Assembly (NCBI GenBank): GCA_026119855.1 | Contig: JAOWBW010000488.1 | Coordinates: 558,001 to 622,000 of the forward strand | Length of the DNA stretch: 64,000 nt | Source of the DNA: Campanula takesimana | Taxonomy: Eukaryota; Streptophyta; Magnoliopsida; Asterales; Campanulaceae | Reading direction: 5' to 3' | Part shown: positions 22,865 to 34,636 of the stretch, one piece after another | How positions within the stretch are numbered: position 1 is the first letter of the stretch | How the letters are laid out: every line of letters starts with the position of its first letter | Program-made: the position numbers and the translations under genes | Notes under the pieces: model-generated | What the model was told of the DNA's origin: nothing | Database searches by the model: none | Seen by the model: only the letters and a program-made list of their open reading frames with translations

Positions 22865-22869
22865 TAGTG

Positions 22870-23406
22870 TTTAAAGTCCACACCAGTTTAAAGTCTGAAA
22901 TTCGAAATTTTAACGATTTAAGGTTTATAAAGACAAATTTTGATCAAACATAACTTTTTGACGGAATTTATTAAAAACTCAGTTTAGTCACATGTGCTAT
23001 GCACGTTGTGCCATGCACATGATGTATTATATGTTTAAAATCATCTCATTTTACTCCCTTAGTCCAATAAATGTTAAAAATACTAACGGAATCAATGTAT
23101 AATAATTATTAATATTTAATAAAGAGTTGTTTTGATAATCTAAAATTAAAATATAATTTTTGTTTTCTGAAAAATACTATAAAAAATAATGCATTAAAAT
23201 ATAATACATGAATAAGAAATGTTTTAATTCCAAAGATGGAAAAAGAAAGAAATGAAAGAAGAAAGAATACATTAAAATTTAATGCATGACTAAAAATGGT
23301 AATTAATTCCAAAGATGGTAAAAAAAAAAAAAAAAGGAAATGAAAGAAGAAAGAAAAAGAAAGAAAGGAAAATGGACAAGTAAAAATGATTGAAAACATA
23401 AAAAAA
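22870..23406. other. Intergenic, no gene seen
   Basis: AT-rich. 23160-23390 has two or three diverged copies of a segment with ATGCATTAAAATATAAT and AATTCCAAAGATGG. A lone Stowaway-like edge lies at about 23053. Open frames here are low-complexity and not credible. Confidence 0.6.
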
Positions 23407-23563
23407 GAGCAATGCTAAGGTCACAAAATCTTGATTACAAAATAAGTTGGTGATATTTTATTGGTTGCATCTAGAGTGAGCCTGCTACACTATAACTAAA
23501 ACACCAATAAAATCATCACACCTAAGATTATGTGAGTAAGATTATGTGCATTTAATATTATTC
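23407..23563. mobile_element. MULE-type MITE with 9-bp target duplication
   Basis: GAGCAATGCTAAGGTCACAA at the left with an approximate inverted copy GTGCATTTAATATTATTC at the right. Flanked by ATAAAAAAA on both sides (23398-23406, 23564-23572). Family member of 16605-16779; the low complexity of the duplication lowers certainty a little. Confidence 0.7.
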
Positions 23564-23946
23564 ATAAAAAAACGTCGTCTTACCCGATTCCCAGCTCCCT
23601 TTCTAGTAACGCCATCCCCTATCCCCATTGCCTATCCCGTTTTCGTAAATCCCCTCTTAGCATCCATCCATACCGTCTTTTATATCCACCTCTACACCCA
23701 TTCCTCATCATCTCCTTTCTCCCACTTCCCTTTCCCGTTTATTCATATTGTCACCACCTCAATCAATAGTGAAAATAGCTCCAACGACAATGGCAAGAAT
23801 GTTCAAATTAACACTCCCCCCGTTCGCTACCATTTTTTTAATTTTTTTTTCTTTTATTTTTTCTGGAAAACATCGCCACCACCATTGTTAGGGGTATAAA
23901 AAATTAAACACGTTTACGGGTCTACTTTTTACCATATTCTCATTTA

Positions 23947-24719
23947 TAGCTTTGTTTGTTTCGCGTAAAGTGAATTTTGAAAAATGATTTCCTGAAAACT
24001 ATTTTCCAATAAATGAAAATTGTTTTACGAAAAAAAAAATATAAACATATTTTCGGTTGTTTGTTAAACGTAAAGAAAATATTTCCCAAATAATATTTTC
24101 ATATGAGAAAAAAAATTAGTTTGATATAAGAAAAAATTAATATGAAAAAAAAAATTGCCAGGAAAGGGAGGAGGGGCAGGGTCAAGGTGGATTGGGGATG
24201 GGGTAGAGTAAAGGTGGGGTGGGGGTATGTGTGGTAGGTGGACGTGGGATTAGAGAGTTGTTAAGAATAATTTTAATATGAGAAAAAAAAAAAAGGTTTG
24301 AAGAGGTGGAGGGATGGGTGGGTGGTCGGGAGTAGGGGCGGTGGCGGTGGAGGAGGAGTTGTTTAAAAAACAACTTTAACACGGGTAATATTTTTTCTTT
24401 TGGGAAGGGTATGGGGATGGTGGGGTGGGCTAGGTGTTAGAAAACAATTTTAATATGAGTGGAAAAAAAAAAAGATTTGTTAAGGTTGGGTGGGGGAGGG
24501 GGTGGGAAAGGTAGGGTGGGGTGGGGATGAGATGGATTGGAGGGGTGGGGTTGTAGGTGGAGGTGGAGTGGGTTGCGTGAGGTTTTATGAGGAGTTGAGT
24601 GTAAGTGAGGGTGTTAACCTGGAAAACGCGTAGGAGAACTATGTAAGTCATTTTACGTAGAAAAGTGGGAAAACATTTTTCTGAAAATATTTTTCTCCAA
24701 AGTCCAAACAAACGGAGCC
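23947..24719. mobile_element. PIF-like non-autonomous element
   Basis: Left AGCTTTGTTTGTTTCG and right inverted CCAAACAAACGGAGCC, with TTA on both sides (23944-23946, 24720-24722; one extra base at the left end). Between sub-terminal GAAAATNNTTT words lie three GC-skewed segments, each led by an AATTTTAATATGAG-type word. Related to 62804-63418. Minus-strand open frames rich in Pro/Thr/His in the GC-skewed part are artefacts. Confidence 0.65.
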
Positions 24720-25130
24720 TTACTCTGTTAACAATTACCAATGTATTTTTATTATTTTTTTTTTCAATAAATCTCGTCCACAAGTTAATGTCGGTTAGCA
24801 AAATGAGTAATTACAATTTGGTAACATGTGTTTTAGTTATTTTTTGCAATTTGGTTCCCGAAATTGAAAGCATTGCAACCGGATTCTTAACATTTACATT
24901 TGTTCCAAATTGGTGTACTCCTTCCGTCTTTTCTAAAATTGCAAAAAAAAAAAAAAAAAGTTATGCACGAAAATTAAGTGTTTTTTTTTTTTAGAGATGA
25001 CGTGTTGCGAGTGTAGTCATTTAGATAGGAGAGAAAAGTAAGATAAAAATAGTAGTAAGTGAGTTAGTTTATGTGAGCGTGACAAGTGAGTCTCATTGAT
25101 TAAAAAATACGGTTTTTCTATCCTATGCCC
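24720..25130. other. Intergenic with a truncated Stowaway
   Basis: CTCCTTCCGTCTTTTCTAAA at about 24917 looks like a Stowaway left end without a matching right end. No gene. Confidence 0.5.
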
Positions 25131-25133
25131 TAA

Positions 25134-26150
25134 GGGTATAGGTTAAGCACTCTTATTATGGTAATGTTATTGATATTGATCTGGAAAAAAAAATTGATTA
25201 AATCTTGTGAATATCTATCTAACAAACTAATCCCCATTTATTCTCTCCTAAATTTTCATGTTTCCATACATTCATCCGTTCAGCGTTATTTCCTCACCAT
25301 ATTTTTTTCTTCACCCGACAATTACACTAATCAACCAATATTGTTCCAAAAATTCCTTCAAAATTAAAATGTCACAATACATATGTAACAACAATTTTTT
25401 TATTAGTTTAATAATATTTAAATAAAGTACAGGGTTTAGTTCTTCACAATCTTGGGCATGAAAGATGTTTGTCACATTTAATAAAAATTAAAAGGGAATT
25501 GAATCCCACACTTTCTTTAAAGGTTATCTAATTAATAACAAATTACAGTCACGTACATTGCATTAATAAGAACACCGTATTTTTCAAAAAAAATAATTTA
25601 ATGTTGTATTGTTTTACATAATTATTTTTTAAGATACTACTCTCTCCGTCTCAAAATACATGTCGTTTTCGATGATAATTTTTGTCTCAAATTACTTGTT
25701 GTTTTACTAATTTAAGGTTTTTCTATTGTTGTATACCAATTATACCATTATTAATGATAGTAAATTATATTTAATTGTCTATATAATTGAATTACTTTAA
25801 GGGCATATGAGACTTTTTCACATACATTAATTATATTTCTTAAAAAAATTGCAAATGCTCAAAGTGACAACTATTTTAAAACAAAGGGAGTAGTTTTTAG
25901 TGAAGAAATATTTATAAAAGAAAACTTGAATGAAACTTATGAAAGAAAATTGGTTAAATGGTTTAATTGTCTGGTAAAAAAAAAGGTGAAATGGTGAGAA
26001 AATAGTTAAAACCGGATGAGTGTAGAAAATACTAGAATTTAGGAGTGGAAAAAGGGGAGATTAGTTAGAGAGATACTTACAAGATTCATTTAGACTTTAT
26101 TAGATAAAAGGCAATATTATTACCATAATAAAAGTGCTTAACCTATGCCC
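25134..26150. mobile_element. PIF/Harbinger-type non-autonomous element A
   Basis: Long terminal inverted repeats (about 30 bp): GGGTATAGGTTAAGCAC and GTGCTTAACCTATGCCC, plus the matching TTATTATGGTAAT inner part. TAA on both sides (25131-25133, 26151-26153). 1017 bp, no transposase, and contains the Stowaway at 25640-25890. Confidence 0.85.
25640..25890. mobile_element. Stowaway MITE nested in element A
   Basis: CTCTCTCCGTCTCAAAATAC and inverted TTTTAAAACAAAGGGAG, TA at 25638-25639 and 25891-25892. Confidence 0.8.
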
Positions 26151-26423
26151 TAAGGCCACCTCCAACGGTGCGCCAAATCTCTAGGTTTGGCGTAAAACCA
26201 AGTCCAACGGAACTGTAAAAGCCTCTTCAAAATAGCGCAAGCCAATAACTCGCACCAAATATAACGCAACCTATCACAGGTTAACAAGTTGCGCCATCCA
26301 TTTGTCATTTCTTTTCTTTTTTCTTTTTTCCTTTTTCCTTTTTTGCTGGTTGTATCCTATATAAGCCTATGAGATTTTTTACTACGTAGACAACTAATTA
26401 ATTATTACATTCATACCAAATTA

Positions 26424-26690
26424 CTCCATCCGGTCTAAAATAATTGTCTTTTTTTGTCATTTACACAATTCTTAAGGAAAGCAATTAATATCATGATTTA
26501 GTGATAAAAGTGTCAATTTTACCCCTATCAAGTGTGCATCATTATTACATTAATGTCACACAACTAAGACAATTAATAAAACAAAACAAGTTTTAATGCA
26601 CGGGTAAGAAGGACATTTAGCTTAAAAGTGACAGTTATTTTGGACCAAAATTTTAGCTCAAAAGTGACAGTTATTTTGGACCGGATGGGG
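26424..26690. mobile_element. Stowaway MITE nested in element B
   Basis: CTCCATCCGGTCTAAAATAA and inverted TTTTGGACCGGATGGGG, TA at both ends. The right part has a tandem duplication of about 27 bp (TTAGCTNAAAAGTGACAG twice, 26617-26680). Confidence 0.8.
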
Positions 26691-26806
26691 TAGATGTTAA
26701 CTTTCATTTTCCAAATTTGCTATGGTTCAAAAGTAAATTTAAATTTTATTAGACATTTATTTTAAAACGGATGGAGTAGCTCGTATTTGATATTTGAGGT
26801 TATGAT

Positions 26807-26896
26807 TACTTCCTCGTCTCAAAATGAATATCCAAAACTATTCAAAATAGATCGAGAGCAAATTTTAGAAAAATTTAACATTCATTTTGAGATATA
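26807..26896. mobile_element. Very short Stowaway-like MITE in element B
   Basis: About 90 bp: TTCCTCGTCTCAAAATGAAT and inverted ATTCATTTTGAGATATAGG. A stray Stowaway right end (ACGGATGGAG) precedes it at about 26768. Confidence 0.6.
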
Positions 26897-27177
26897 GGTA
26901 ATATTATTTAATTTATAGTAAAATTATTATTTACATATTTTAATAATTATTTACACTGCTATAATGAAATGTAAATTGAATCATGAATAATAATATAATA
27001 ATTAATAGAAAACATATTCATTTAATTGAAACAATAAAGAATATACTAAGAATATGCTTTTTTAGTGCAAGATTTGAAGTATGATGGTTGGAGATGAAGA
27101 TAGATATTTGGTGCAAAACTTGCACCATTTTAAAGAAATGGTGCAAATTTTGCACCAAACCATTGGAGATGGTCTAA

Positions 27178-27611
27178 GGGCATAGGATAGAAAACCCGTA
27201 AAAGATATTATAAACTTTCCATGTTGGGTGTTTGTAATTTTAAGTGGGACACCCAAAAAATATTACTGAATTGTAAAAAAATTGTAAATATTAGGAATCG
27301 AGTTGCAACTTTTTACTTCAATTTGCAATAAAATGTAAATGTTAGGAATCAGATCCTAACTTTTCATTTTCGAGAACCAAATTGCAAAAGTGAACCATAT
27401 ACACGTAACCAAATTGCAATTTGCTCTAAAAAATTAACAACTTTAATTCAAAAGTCAATGTCCACACAGTGACTACACTCAAATGTTTTTGTTTGTTTTG
27501 TTTTGTTTAGTGAGGATAAAATGGCATTTGGAGTTAAGTGCAACCAAATAATATTTAATTCAAGCATTTTAAAAGTGAAATATTTATAAAAATATTTGAA
27601 ATTGAGTAGAT
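27178..27611. other. Intergenic, no gene seen
   Basis: AT-rich. Begins with GGGCATAGGATAGAAAA, the mirror of 25114-25130. Repeated AATTGCAANTT words about 27290-27430. No open frame of note. Confidence 0.6.
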
Positions 27612-28861
27612 CTTGTGAAAAACGTGTTTTACCTTAAACATAGGAAAAACGTGTTTTTCAAAAGACGCTAACGTTTTTTTTTAAAAAAAAACAAGCGGCA
27701 GCATTTCGTAAATAACTGGGAGCATCGTAATTGACGAGTGTTAATCTATATATAATATGAAAGCAGAAGAAATTCTAGGCACCACAGCCCGCCACGTGGC
27801 ATTATGACGTGGAAAGCCACGTGGCGGATTTCAATTTGTCCAGAAAAATGTTGTGATTTAAAAAAAAAAAAAAAAAAAAACTATCTTCTTAATTACCTAT
27901 TATACTCTCCTACTAAAATTAAGTATGCTTTTTAAATCTATTCCTAAAATTATGCAAACGGCTAATCAGGAAAAATCATATAGTTATGTTTTAAATGTTT
28001 TCCTAAAATTATGCAAACAACTAATGCCAAAAGATTATGTGGTGTTTCGTTCGTATATTTCTTAGTTAAAACACACCTATATTTTAGAAGGATTCTAACA
28101 AGTACCCCATTTGTTCCGATTGATCATGCCAATAGCGGGGTTGAATAACAGGGGTAAGATCCACGATTTCAATTCCATATACTTGCATGTACATTCTTCT
28201 CTAATAATCAATGAAAATGCAGATATGCAACATGGTTGCAATCCCAAAATACTGAACGTGATTTGTTCTTCCATCTCATGAGTCTTTTGGATAGATACTC
28301 GGTATTACTGTAAAATCGCAATGATTAATTTTCATTTTATTGTCTTTTTCTAATGTTAACATAATCTTGGAGTGCTTTCTTTTATTGATAACATTTCATT
28401 GAAATTCTGAAAGATGATATGTAGGCCTCAAGTCATTGGCACCAAAGTATGCCAACGTGAAGCCACTTCTAAAGGCCCATCTTGATCTAAGGTATACAAA
28501 CTTATCAAAATCCGGTAATTTGTTTTCTATTAAAAAACATCAGAATAAGTTTCTAAATCTGTAGGAAGTTACTACCGTGTGGAAATGGATTCATTGCTGG
28601 CTAACAATGGCCTCACATCCAACCTTCAGAAGCATTTGATCTAACCATTTTCTGCTTGGAGTAGACTAAGGAGAGTTTGACTCCTTATATAAGAAAGACA
28701 CGATTGCATTCAGAGTCTGCAACCACAATGTTACTATAGAAGATATGTCAATAATGTCCATGAAATGTTTTTGTGGTTAAGGAAATCTTCATGCTATTAT
28801 AAATAAGATATGACAATATGTCCATTAAATTAGATAATGTTGCGTACAAAATAGATTAATA

Positions 28862-29120
28862 CTCCCTCTGTCTCGGAAATATAGTCTAATTTTGACTTTT
28901 TATGGTCAACAAATATAAACTTTGACCAAACATTGGTGTCAATTTAATGATCACAATGAAATATTAAAAATTATTATTGATAACTAAATTAACGATTTAT
29001 CAATTACAAATTATAGAATTTCACTAGAATGATTAGATCGTCACCAATGCTTTGTCAAAAGTTTATTTTTATTGACTATAAAAAATCAAAATAAGACTAT
29101 TTTTTCAGGACAGAGAGGAG
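28862..29120. mobile_element. Stowaway MITE inside the Helitron
   Basis: CTCCCTCTGTCTCGGAAATA and inverted TTTTTTCAGGACAGAGAGGAG; the interior is symmetrical (GACTTTTTATGGTCAA versus TTGACTATAAAAAATC). Left TA at 28860-28861. Confidence 0.8.
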
Positions 29121-30127
29121 TTTTACTTATCAATCAGTTCCTTATCATTTCATGGCCTCCCTCTGTTCGATATTCCTATTTTCTTTAGTGGCCCATATAT
29201 TAGTCTCATTCCGAAACTGGGTGAAAATAGTCAAACATCCAAAAGTACCCTCATAATAAAAAATGACCAAAGAATATAATTATAAGAATGAGCCAAGCCG
29301 TAAGCTCAATTTGCAAAAAATAAAATAAAAAATTTAATAGTAATTACTCATAAATATTTAAGGTAGATTGACATATTAGGACCATGCCTTGTGAGATATT
29401 GCGTTATTGATGAAGTACATTTATTTAGAGTAATAGATCAATTTGAAATTTGATTTTTTTCGAAATTAACAATAAAAATATTTGTGGTTTCAAAAAAATA
29501 AAAATAAAATAAAAATGTTGGCTTAATTATTTGAAATTTTGAAAGAATATCCAAACTTAAATAACGGTTATTCAATGGAGGATGACGTAATTTCCTTTAT
29601 TTACAATATTTTCTTTATATAACTCAACTATACATGGAAATCAATTTAATTGTTTGTTAAAAAAAATGGAAATCAATTTAAATTTCAAATACAACTTCTA
29701 AAAATAAGACGGTTTAGATATTAGGTGATTAAGTCTATTCCTTATTTGCAAAAGAATTCCATGCACTGAAGTTGATTCTTTGCCAAAGGGACGGCAACTC
29801 CAAAAAAGCCATCCATCCATAGAAAGAAAATTAAAATTCAAAATCATCTATGGCATGTGAAACAATAGTAGTATCTATTTTGAAATTTCAAAAAGAATCA
29901 TTAAGATATTTTGCAAAGTCTGATAAGATTACTTTTTAAAAAAAAATGAAAAAAGCTTTACATTCAGTTAATTAGTTTTCCCAATCCTTTTTTTTTTATA
30001 AATATATAATGAGGTTTCACGAGTGTAGTCATTTTGAAAAAATCTTTACATTCAGTTAATTAGGGATTTATTTTTAGATTTTACTTTTTTGTTTTTAATT
30101 TGATGTTTAAAAAATTTCTCTCCTTGT

Positions 30128-30186
30128 GGGAGCCGTTGATTTCTCTCCTTAGTGAGAGCCGTTGATTTCTCTTCGTCGTGAGAGCT
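30128..30186. repeat. Direct repeat, GAGCCGTTGATTTCTCT
   Basis: Two close copies and a partial third of a 27-bp unit beginning GAGCCGTTGATTTCTCT. Confidence 0.75.
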
Positions 30187-30399
30187 TGTGTTTGTGTGTA
30201 TGCTGGTTTGTTTGTTTGTAATTTTAGGTGCAATTGCAATTCAATATTTAATGACGAATTTCACATCACCTCAAAACAAAAGTATGCCATTGTTCTTGCT
30301 GCACAAAGATGTTTCGAGGGTTTTGAAATGTTTGATGGACGTTTATTCGTCTACCCGGGTTCTCCATGTCAAGTACTCAAATCAAAATATATTCCGCAG

Positions 30400-30608
30400 G
30401 GGATTTCTTAAATGCTGAATCGAGGCAGTTTCCAAGTTTTTACTTGGATTAAGATAGTATGTTTCAAGATTTATATCAAAATTGCCATTGTTGTAGGTTA
30501 AGAAATGGATCTATTATGAATATTTGGGATGAGCCTCCGGCCTTTGTGGAGTGCCGTCTATTTTTATATTAATAATGCAATTGAAGTTGTTGCTTTAAAA
30601 AAAAATAT
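30400..30608 (+). mobile_element. Possible LINE-like 3' end with A tail
   Basis: Ends TTGTTGCTTT followed by nine A, after GTGCCGTCTATTTTTATATT, a layout similar to 3' ends of plant L1-type LINEs. No reverse transcriptase upstream. Confidence 0.3.
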
Positions 30609-30946
30609 GATTATTAATGGGGCGATGATAGGTAGGGCACAAAAGAAGTTTATAAAATTATGGATATAACATGAGGTTGCGGTACTTTATTTGTTGTATT
30701 GACTGTGGGCACGGCACATTCTAATTAAAAAGATTAATAAATTATTGACACATTATTTTGTAAGCCAATTTTTATGACTTTTTTGTGAATTTATATTTAC
30801 TCTTATTTATGAAATTGGTTCCCATCATAGTGTACTAATAGGTAGGCAACTATTGTGCAATTGATGAAAAAATTGACAGCAAGAGTAATGTCTCATGCAT
30901 GGTTTAAGTAGGAGGTGCAGTTATTAGGTATTTTATATGGATGACT

Positions 30947-31021
30947 CAATTACAATTACAATTACAACTACAATTACAATTACAATTACAATTACAATTA
31001 CAATTACAATTACAATTACAA
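30947..31021. repeat. (ACAATT)n microsatellite
   Basis: About 12 hexanucleotide units with one TACAACTA interruption. Confidence 0.95.
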
Positions 31022-31063
31022 GTAGTATAAATATTCATGTCTTGCTTCAAGTAAATATGGAGA

Positions 31064-31997
31064 AATAAATGTTTGACTGAGGAAGAAAAGGATGGTTTAT
31101 AAAAAGATTATGACTGATGTTGATAGAGACGATGGTGGAGTGTTCTTTTTGTATGGGTATGGTGGCACTGGGAAGACCGTCATATGGAAGACATAGCGCT
31201 CGGCCTTGCGAAGCAAGAGGGATATAGTTCTTTCAGTGGCTTATAGCAGTATTGCTTCGTTGCTTCTTTCGAGGGGTAGGACTGCTCACTCCATATTTGG
31301 CATACCCATCCAGGTCGATAAAAGCTTAACTTGCAGCAAGATTAAGCCTGGCTATGATGTGTGTGGTCTCCGGAATGAAAACAAAGCTCATAATTTGAGA
31401 TGAGGCTCCAATGACCCACAAGCACTGCTTCGAGGCGATTGAGAGGAGTTTGAGGGACATTATGCGTACTTCTGATGGTCGATATTGCCTGTTTTGCCTA
31501 AAGGAAGCCGACATGATATTGTACATGCTACTATTAGTTCATCTAAACTTTGGAATTCGTGTGAGGTCCTAAAATTGACAAAAAAAAATATGAGATTGCA
31601 GGTAAATCATCTAATATCAAACTCTTAACATATTACATTTCCCTATTGCAGGTAAATTATCTAATATCAAACTCTTAACATATACGATCAATGATTTTGT
31701 GATATCACTGTTACCCGGTAAAGAAGTGTTGTATATGAGTTCAGACAGCATCAGCAAGGAGGACGGAGATATTGCTGGCCACGAGGATGTATTTTATGTT
31801 GAGTTTCTTAATACAATTAAATGCTCGGGATTGCCGAACCATTACATACGTCTAAAGGTTGGGTGTATTGTCATGATACTCAGAAACATTGATCAAGCTT
31901 CAGAATTATGCAACGAAACGAGAATGATCGTTACAAATCTATGAAAACATATATTTGAAGCAAAGAATGCTTTCTGGAAAGAATACCGGAATGAAGG
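31064..31997 (+). pseudogene. Helitron helicase copy A, 5' part, interrupted
   Basis: Aligns by eye to the copy at 49038-50622 from its Walker A region (YGYGGTGKT) onward. Damage seen: TAG in place of a conserved position near 31195; TGA replacing the Trp of the Walker B region (about 31400); a deletion of about 65 nt removing the GDFRQ motif region (near 31483); loss of about 270 nt of the second exon; and a direct duplication of about 50 nt around the intron donor (31600-31683). The reading ends where the chromovirus inserted (31997|31998) and resumes at 48928. Clearly non-functional. Confidence 0.9.
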
Positions 31998-34601
31998 TGA
32001 CACGCCACCAGGTCCCGGGATCCCCTAATAGAACCTCGAACCTGGATGGGAGTGCCTAACGAGAAACAAGAAACTTAACAAGAACTTAATGACATTTGTT
32101 TAACAAACTGACATGATATATATATACTCTAGAGTAAGGAGCTATACTAGCTCACAACACGAGTTCTGGACAAGAAAATTTAAACCAAACTTAATACATA
32201 CACAGCGGAAACATGCCTAGCACATAAGCTGGCATCAAGAGTACTATACAAGATGTCTAGTGACAACAAGAACTGAACAAGACTGTCTACCCCAAAATAA
32301 GGAGTTATACAACCCAATACATCGTCCTCACCAAGTGTAAAAGGACACAAGCCCCAAAATAATCACGACCTGCGAAGCAAGCTCCCAACTATGTCGAGCC
32401 TCACTGCGCACTATCCTTCCTTTCCTGGGAGGGGGGAAACAAATAAAGGGTGAGATAAATCTCAGTAAGCTATTAGATGCAACTACATGACATGTTATCA
32501 TGCAATTCAAGTAGATACTCAAATAATTATATATCAAGTAACAAGTATATGAGAGGATAATCCACTCATCAAGTAGCACATAAAGCTAATCATGCAAGTT
32601 ATAAGGATATTGCTTCCTTCCTTATTCCTCCCAAGAATACCATTGTTGTCGCAGCTTGTATTACTTTGACAATCACGATCAATAACAGGAACTGATTATT
32701 CAGTATATATCAGAAGACCCGGTAACCAGTGTCATTCTCAATATCAGTACTCATGATTATTCACGAGGTGTTCGGGACGGGAGTTTAGCATTCACTTAAG
32801 TCAGGCTTATTGCTCCAACTAAAGAAGCTATGCCCTTACTATAGCCGGTAGTAAGGGGTCGGGCGGAAATACATAGGGACCCGATTGTCACTTAAACCCC
32901 AGCTCTCGCGACAAGCGTGAACCTATACATTTTCGAACAAGCAAGGAGAACCAGCTGGACTCACACAAGAAAGTACAAGTAGATATTTACTTGAACTACG
33001 GGAGAGGAACTAATCCAAAAGTAGTGGACTAGCTCAACAAGGAACATGCTTCAAGTAATCAAGAAGTCACCTTGTATCAAGCAAATGTATGCAATGTTTG
33101 CACATACACAACAAGAACATGTCTCATACACGTTAGTGCTTACTTATAGCACTTTCTAGTGCACTACCATACATATGTATTGGGGTCAAGTCAAGTACAA
33201 GATTTTATTATCTTATATTCAAGTCTTAATCCAATTCTTTGTATGTTCAAATCACGTACAAGCTTTTAAGGTCTTATACTTCAAGTTATAACTTCCAATC
33301 TTTGGACATTCAAACAAGTATAAGAGTTATACATTTACTCTTACCAAATCCCAATCCTATTCTTAGGATGTTCAAGTCTAAGACCTTATGCTAATGTCTC
33401 TAAGGTGTACAATCATTGGATTCACAACAAGTATAACACATTAGTGCTTGTTCATAGCACTTTCAAGACATAAAGAAGAGATACTACTCTTATACTTATG
33501 TTCAATGTCCTAAAACACCTATCTAGGTGCTCTAGACAATCACCTTAAAACCTCATTAATTTAGTCTTTGAATAGCCCTCTGAGTCTAGGTTATTCAGCT
33601 TCTTTCGGATCTTGATTCCGACTTTCCTATAGAAAGTTATGGAGGAAACAATTCAAGAAGGAAAATCAGAATTCCCACTTGGCACGACCGCGCGTGCAAA
33701 AATGGCACGACCGTGCCATCAAGGTCGAGAGTTCTCACACAAAACTAATTTTCGGCACGACCGTGCCAATAAAAGGCACACGACTGTGCTAACACTGTCG
33801 AGGAAATTTGCCTAAAGGTGATATTTGGCACGACCGTGCCAAATAAAGGCGCACGACCGTGCTCGGTACAATTTGGTAGTTTCCCCTGAGTTCAAACTTA
33901 ACAATTCTCCGTCCCAAGCGTAGGAGTAACTTTTAATAACGTTTTAACAATACCCAGGGCATAAAAGCCTACTTCAAAACAAATTGTTCAAGTATAATTT
34001 CCCTTTTTACCAAGTCTTTTATACTCCCCTTGTCCCATAATTACAAGTACCACAAAAATCGTCCCAAACACGAAATTAACATTTACAAGTATCGAGAATA
34101 ACATTTATGCATGTTATTACAAGCAAGGGGAAGCTAATAACTTACCTAGTCAAAATTCAAGTTGACCAAAACTTATTTCTGTTCGGCCTGGAACGCTCTA
34201 TTCAACGCCACGAATATTAATCCGGGATCAGAATCAAGAACGGAGGGATAATTAAACTCGAGGAGTCGAGAGAATAGGGAAACTTTTAACCCTAGGTTTA
34301 GAACAGAGGGAGTGCACGTAATGAATTTGGGAAAATGACTTTCCCAGGCAACCCAACAAAGATGATATACTTTGAAACTTTCAAAGAATTGCACTTAGGC
34401 CCCTCAAGTTTCACTTTTCACAAAAAGGCCCCTAAAGTCAAATTTTCACAAATGACCCAAAAGTCAAAACTAAACATTTAACCACCTTAACATTCTAAAG
34501 CAGTTAATGAATTAACCCAAGTAAAACTAGCACATAATATGCAAGTTCAAGTATTTAACAAATAAGTCAAATATTTAACAAGAAATAGGATGGGCGTTAC
34601 A
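31998..34601 (-). repeat. LTR 1 of chromovirus array (3' LTR of copy 1)
   Basis: 2604 bp. On the minus strand it begins TGTAACGCCC and ends GGCGTGTCA. Preceded on that strand by the polypurine tract AAGGTGGGGAGGA (34602-34614). Contains five or six GCACGACCGTGC-type palindromes (33680-33865). Confidence 0.93.
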
Positions 34602-34636
34602 TCCTCCCCACCTTAAAGAAAATTCGCCCACGAATT

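Larger units (their letters stand above)
26154..27174. mobile_element. PIF/Harbinger-type non-autonomous element B
   Basis: GGCCACCTCCAACGGTGCG and inverted CCATTGGAGATGGTC, TAA on both sides (26151-26153, 27175-27177). Sub-terminal GGTGCAAAATTTGCACC-like palindromes at about 27110-27160. Contains at least two Stowaway-type insertions. No transposase. Confidence 0.8.
27765..31060. other. 5' non-coding part of the Helitron
   Basis: No Rep domain and no long open frame. Early part has CACGTGGCATTATGACGTGG with repeated CACGTGGC (27793-27825). A 25-codon open stretch bounded by splice-like sites (about 28425-28493) is discussed as a possible captured exon. A Stowaway, direct repeats, a possible retroposon end and a microsatellite follow. 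Confidence 0.6.

Noticed and set aside
24182..24801. Pro/Thr/His-rich open frames of 66-123 codons
   Set aside because: Produced by strand-skewed repeats inside the PIF-like element at 23947-24719; composition follows the repeat, not a protein.
30178..30418. Two 76-77 codon frames inside the Helitron 5' part considered as Rep or captured gene
   Set aside because: No HUH or other motif; the frames overlap each other and contain no splice-consistent extension.
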